From NCBI GenBank assembly GCA_051744605.1, contig JBNJDE010000045.1, positions 1 through 16,359 on the forward strand: DNA of 16,359 nucleotides, written 5' to 3'. Positions 13,911 through 16,359 of the stretch are shown one piece after another (positions within the stretch are counted from its first letter, which is position 1; each line of letters starts with the position of its first letter). Position numbers and translations under genes: made by a program. Below the pieces are notes generated by a model, which saw only the letters and a program-made list of their open reading frames with translations, searched no databases and was not told where the DNA came from. The DNA comes from Halanaeroarchaeum sp051744605. GTDB lineage: Archaea > Halobacteriota > Halobacteria > Halobacteriales > Halobacteriaceae.

Positions 13911-15497
13911 TCACTCGGTGCCGTTGAGCTCGATGTAGGAGACGTCGGTGAGACGGTCGTCGGCCAGGAGGTCGGCGACCAGGTCGTCGGGAACGGGGTC
14001 GTCGAGGTTGTAGACCGTCAGCGCCTCCCCGCCGATGGTCTCACGGCCGTTGAACATCCCCGCGATGTTGACGTCGTACTCGCCCAGCGTCGACCCGATG
14101 AAGCCGATGACGCCCGGTTCGTCCCGGTTTCGGGCCACGAGCATGTGGCCGTGCGGCACCGCGTCGACCCGGTAGCCGTCGATGGAGATGAGCCGTGGGT
14201 CCTCGCCGGCGAAGAGGGTGCCGCTGACCGTGAGCGACTCCTCGCCGTCGGTCACGGTGACCGAGACGAAACTCTGGAAGTCCTGTGCCTGGCGCGATTT
14301 GGTCTCGGAGACTTCGATGCCGCGCTCTTTGGCCACCTGCGGCGCGTTGACCGCGTTGACCTGCCACTCGAGCGGTTCGAAGACGCCCTTCTGGGCGGAG
14401 GCGGTGATCAGTTCGACGTCCTCTTCGGCGATGTCGCCCCCGTAGGTGACCTCGATGGTGCCGATGCGACCCTCGAAGAGGTTCGCGGCGACCTTGCCGG
14501 CGGTCTCCGCCAGGCCGATGTACGGCCGGATGCGGGGGAAGGCGCTCTCGTCGACCGACGGCGCGTTGAGCGCGTTGATGACCGGTTCGTCGTCGAAGGC
14601 GGCGACCACCTGGTCGGCCGTCGAGGTGGCGACGTTCTCCTGGGCCGCCTCCGTCGAGGCCCCGAGGTGCGGCGTCACGATGATGTCGTCGACGTCGAGG
14701 ACCGGGTTGTCCGGCGAGACGGGTTCCTGTGTGAAGACGTCCAGTGCCGCGCCCGCGAGGACGCCGTCCTCGACGGCGTCGGCGAGTGCGTCTTCGTCGA
14801 CCACGCCACCGCGCGAGGTGTTGACGACGTAGCCGCCCTCTAACTGGGCGAGTTCCTCCTCGCCGATGAGGCCCTCCGTCTCGTCGGTGAGCGGGACGTG
14901 CACGGTCAGGAAGTCCGCGCGGTCGAGACAGGTGTCCAGGTCGACGAGTTCCGCGCCGAGTTGCTCGGCCCGGTCCTCGCCGATGTACGGGTCGAAGGCC
15001 ACGATGTCCATCCCGAGCGGCCCGAGTCGTTTGGCGACCTGCTGGCCGACCCGACCGAGACCGACCACGCCCAGCGTCTTGCCGTTGACCTCGGTGCCGA
15101 GGTAGTCGCCCTTCGCCCACTCGCCGGCCCGGAGGCGGGCGTGTGCCTGCGGGATGGAGCGGGCCGTCGCGAAGGCCATCGCGACGGTGTGTTCGGCGGC
15201 CGCGCGGACGTTGCCCTCGGGGGCGTTGGCCACGATGACGCCGTGGTCGGTGGCGGCATCGATGTCGATGTTGTCGACGCCGATACCGGCCCGGCCGACG
15301 ATGACCAGCTCCTCGGCGGCATCGAAGACTTCCTTGGTGACCTCGGTGCCGGAGCGGACGATGAGCCCGTGCGCGTCGCTGATTGCGTCGAGCAGTTCGT
15401 CGCCGCTGACGTCGTAGGCGGTCTCTACTTCGTGGCCCGCCTCGCGGAGCCGTTCGAGACCCGCATCGGCGATGGGATCGGTGACGAGTACCTTCAT
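13911..15497 (-). CDS. serA: D-3-phosphoglycerate dehydrogenase
   Basis: This is a 528-residue enzyme for the first step of serine synthesis, oxidising 3-phosphoglycerate with NAD+. It has the nucleotide motif GLGRVG (146-151) and catalytic Arg229 (SRGGVVDE), Glu258 and His277 (TPHLGAST). A middle intervening domain follows, then a C-terminal ACT domain beginning near residue 455 (ARNRDEPGVIGF). This is the long form, and the ACT domain suggests feedback by serine or another amino acid. MKVLVTDPIADAG is the usual start, so the ATG at 15497 was chosen. An in-frame ATG at 15524 would add nine residues. It is divergent from serB. Confidence 0.95.
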   Translation of the reverse strand: MKVLVTDPIADAGLERLREAGHEVETAYDVSGDELLDAISDAHGLIVRSGTEVTKEVFDAAEELVIVGRAGIGVDNIDIDAATDHGVIVANAPEGNVRAAAEHTVAMAFATARSIPQAHARLRAGEWAKGDYLGTEVNGKTLGVVGLGRVGQQVAKRLGPLGMDIVAFDPYIGEDRAEQLGAELVDLDTCLDRADFLTVHVPLTDETEGLIGEEELAQLEGGYVVNTSRGGVVDEDALADAVEDGVLAGAALDVFTQEPVSPDNPVLDVDDIIVTPHLGASTEAAQENVATSTADQVVAAFDDEPVINALNAPSVDESAFPRIRPYIGLAETAGKVAANLFEGRIGTIEVTYGGDIAEEDVELITASAQKGVFEPLEWQVNAVNAPQVAKERGIEVSETKSRQAQDFQSFVSVTVTDGEESLTVSGTLFAGEDPRLISIDGYRVDAVPHGHMLVARNRDEPGVIGFIGSTLGEYDVNIAGMFNGRETIGGEALTVYNLDDPVPDDLVADLLADDRLTDVSYIELNGTE

Positions 15498-15520
15498 GTT
15501 CGAGGGGAACCAGTCCACGG

Positions 15521-15529
15521 ACATAACCC
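15521..15529 (-). promoter_or_regulatory. Probable serA promoter element
   Basis: The minus strand reads GGGTTATGT, centred about 28 nt before the serA ATG at 15497, with an A-rich stretch just upstream. The match to a haloarchaeal TATA box is modest. If it is the promoter, the ATG at 15524 cannot be the translation start. Confidence 0.35.
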
Positions 15530-15533
15530 TTTT

Positions 15534-15543
15534 TGCACGTGCA
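15534..15543. promoter_or_regulatory. Perfect palindrome upstream of serA
   Basis: TGCACGTGCA is a perfect 10-bp palindrome located 4 bp upstream of the probable serA promoter element. Its position suits a regulator acting on serA. The protein that would bind it is unknown. Confidence 0.35.
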
Positions 15544-15573
15544 TGTATTGTCAGAGATTCCCATACCAGGTGA

Positions 15574-15591
15574 TATCCATATGTGTGGATA
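15574..15591. promoter_or_regulatory. Inverted repeat in the serA-serB intergenic region
   Basis: TATCCA and TGGATA form a perfect 6-bp inverted repeat around a 6-nt spacer, an 18-bp operator-like dyad in the most AT-rich part of the 177-bp gap. It lies between the divergent serine genes and could serve either promoter. I see no strong TATA box for serB; CTTGAAG at 15645-15651 is a weak candidate. Confidence 0.35.
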
Positions 15592-15674
15592 ATCCGTGGC
15601 GACGAACCGGCCTGAGCCGCGACGATCGTGGACGCATCGCCACCCTTGAAGTCGGGGGCGTCCAAGCGGAACAC

Positions 15675-16316
15675 ATGCTCGTCGCTTTCGACTTCGATGG
15701 AACGCTTTCGGACTCCGAGATGACCGTTCTGCTGGGTGCCAGACGGGGCGTCGCCGAGGAGATGGAAGACATCACCTCCCGCGCGATGAACGACGAGATC
15801 AGCTACGCCGAGAGTCTTCGGAATCGAGCGTCGCTGCTCGAGGGACTTCCCGAATCGAAGGCCACCGAAGCCTTCGGGGAGGTCGAGTTACGCCCCGGCG
15901 CGGCGGACGTCATCCACGCCATCGAGGACGCGGGGCATACGACCGCCATCCTCACCGGCGGGTTCACGGACGGTGTCCAGGCCGCCCTCGACCGCGAGGA
16001 CGTCTCGGTCGACCACCTCGTCGCCAACGACCTGCCCACGGAGGACGGTGCGCTCACCGGCGAGGTGACCGGCCCGCTCATCGAGGGGACGAAAGACGAC
16101 GCCCTGTCGGACCTCGCCGACGATTTGGCCATTCCGCTCGAGGAGACGGTCGCCGTCGGCGACGGCGCGAACGACCTCCCGATGCTCGACGTCGCGGGCC
16201 TCTCCATCGGGTTCCAGCCCAAGAGCGCGGTCCGCCCGCACTGCGACGTCTCCGTCTCGACGATGGACGAACTCCAGACGATTCTCCGCGATCACGGCGT
16301 CCTCGCGAACTCGTGA
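15675..16316 (+). CDS. serB: Phosphoserine phosphatase (HAD family)
   Basis: This is a 213-residue HAD-superfamily phosphatase matching archaeal SerB, which performs the last step of serine synthesis. Motif I DFDGT is at the N-terminus (nucleophile Asp6, acid Asp8), followed by TGGF as motif II, a lysine in EGTKDDAL, and GDGAND (162-167) as motif IV. The CAP region after motif I (RRGVAEEMEDITSRAM) fits the SerB subfamily. The ATG was chosen because MLVAFDFDGT puts motif I at the usual distance. It is divergent from serA, which makes the same pathway likely. Substrate identity is inferred from similarity and context. Confidence 0.88.
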   Translation: MLVAFDFDGTLSDSEMTVLLGARRGVAEEMEDITSRAMNDEISYAESLRNRASLLEGLPESKATEAFGEVELRPGAADVIHAIEDAGHTTAILTGGFTDGVQAALDREDVSVDHLVANDLPTEDGALTGEVTGPLIEGTKDDALSDLADDLAIPLEETVAVGDGANDLPMLDVAGLSIGFQPKSAVRPHCDVSVSTMDELQTILRDHGVLANS

Positions 16317-16359
16317 GTGAGGGCTCGTGGAGCTATGCTCCACGGCGTCCTCGCGAACT
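16293..16359 (+). repeat. 19-bp direct repeat at the serB 3' end
   Basis: CACGGCGTCCTCGCGAACT occurs at 16293-16311, inside the last codons of serB, and again at 16341-16359, the end of the window. The copies are identical over 19 bp with a 48-bp period. The second copy runs off the edge, so the true repeat may be longer. Confidence 0.8.
16326..16344 (+). terminator. Hairpin after serB (terminator-like)
   Basis: CGTGGAG and CTCCACG form a perfect 7-bp stem around the loop CTATG, starting 9 nt after the serB stop. No T-run is visible inside the window. It may be a transcript-end hairpin or an intergenic palindrome; its right arm overlaps the second copy of the 19-bp repeat. Confidence 0.4.

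Noticed and set aside
15498..15524. Upstream serA start at the ATG of 15524
   Set aside because: It adds nine residues before the conserved MKVLVTDP start and falls within the probable promoter element.

Overview
This window is chromosomal DNA from a haloarchaeon (class Halobacteria). The evidence is a very high GC content with strong C/G preference at third codon positions, acidic Asp/Glu-rich proteins, many leaderless starts with a TATA-like box about 25-31 nt upstream, GTG starts, and a LysW-carrier arginine gene cluster. I see no insertion sequence, phage gene, CRISPR array, rRNA or tRNA.

Layout. Bases 1-726 are the 3' part of a cation diffusion facilitator (CDF) transporter. Next comes an XPD/DinG-type iron-sulfur helicase (782-2956), which shares a CTAG stop with a convergent 2H-phosphoesterase-like gene (2953-3465, minus). 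A two-helix mini membrane protein follows (3527-3718, minus). Its promoter lies back to back with that of the arginine genes.

The arginine block is argG-argH (4006-6732) and, after a 316-nt gap with its own promoter, lysW-argX-argC-argB-argD-argE (7049-12125). These genes overlap or nearly touch. LysW caps glutamate at its C-terminal Glu (ArgX). The carrier-bound glutamate is phosphorylated (ArgB), reduced (ArgC), transaminated (ArgD) and released as ornithine (ArgE). ArgG and ArgH convert citrulline to arginine. Ornithine carbamoyltransferase (argF), which often ends this cluster in haloarchaea, is not here; threonine synthase (12188-13438) takes its place.

The last part holds a minus-strand two-helix membrane protein of unknown function, and the divergent serine pair serA (minus) and serB (plus). 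Operator-like dyads lie between that pair. The window ends in a hairpin and a 19-bp direct repeat cut off by the window edge.

The most intriguing region is the roughly 190-nt argG leader. A TATA box places the likely transcription start a few bases before an ATG that opens a 30-codon frame. That frame has three consecutive Arg codons near its end, a UUCG-capped hairpin inside it, and a second hairpin over its stop codon. This could be an arginine-sensing leader peptide, which would be unusual for an archaeon, but it rests on sequence reading alone.
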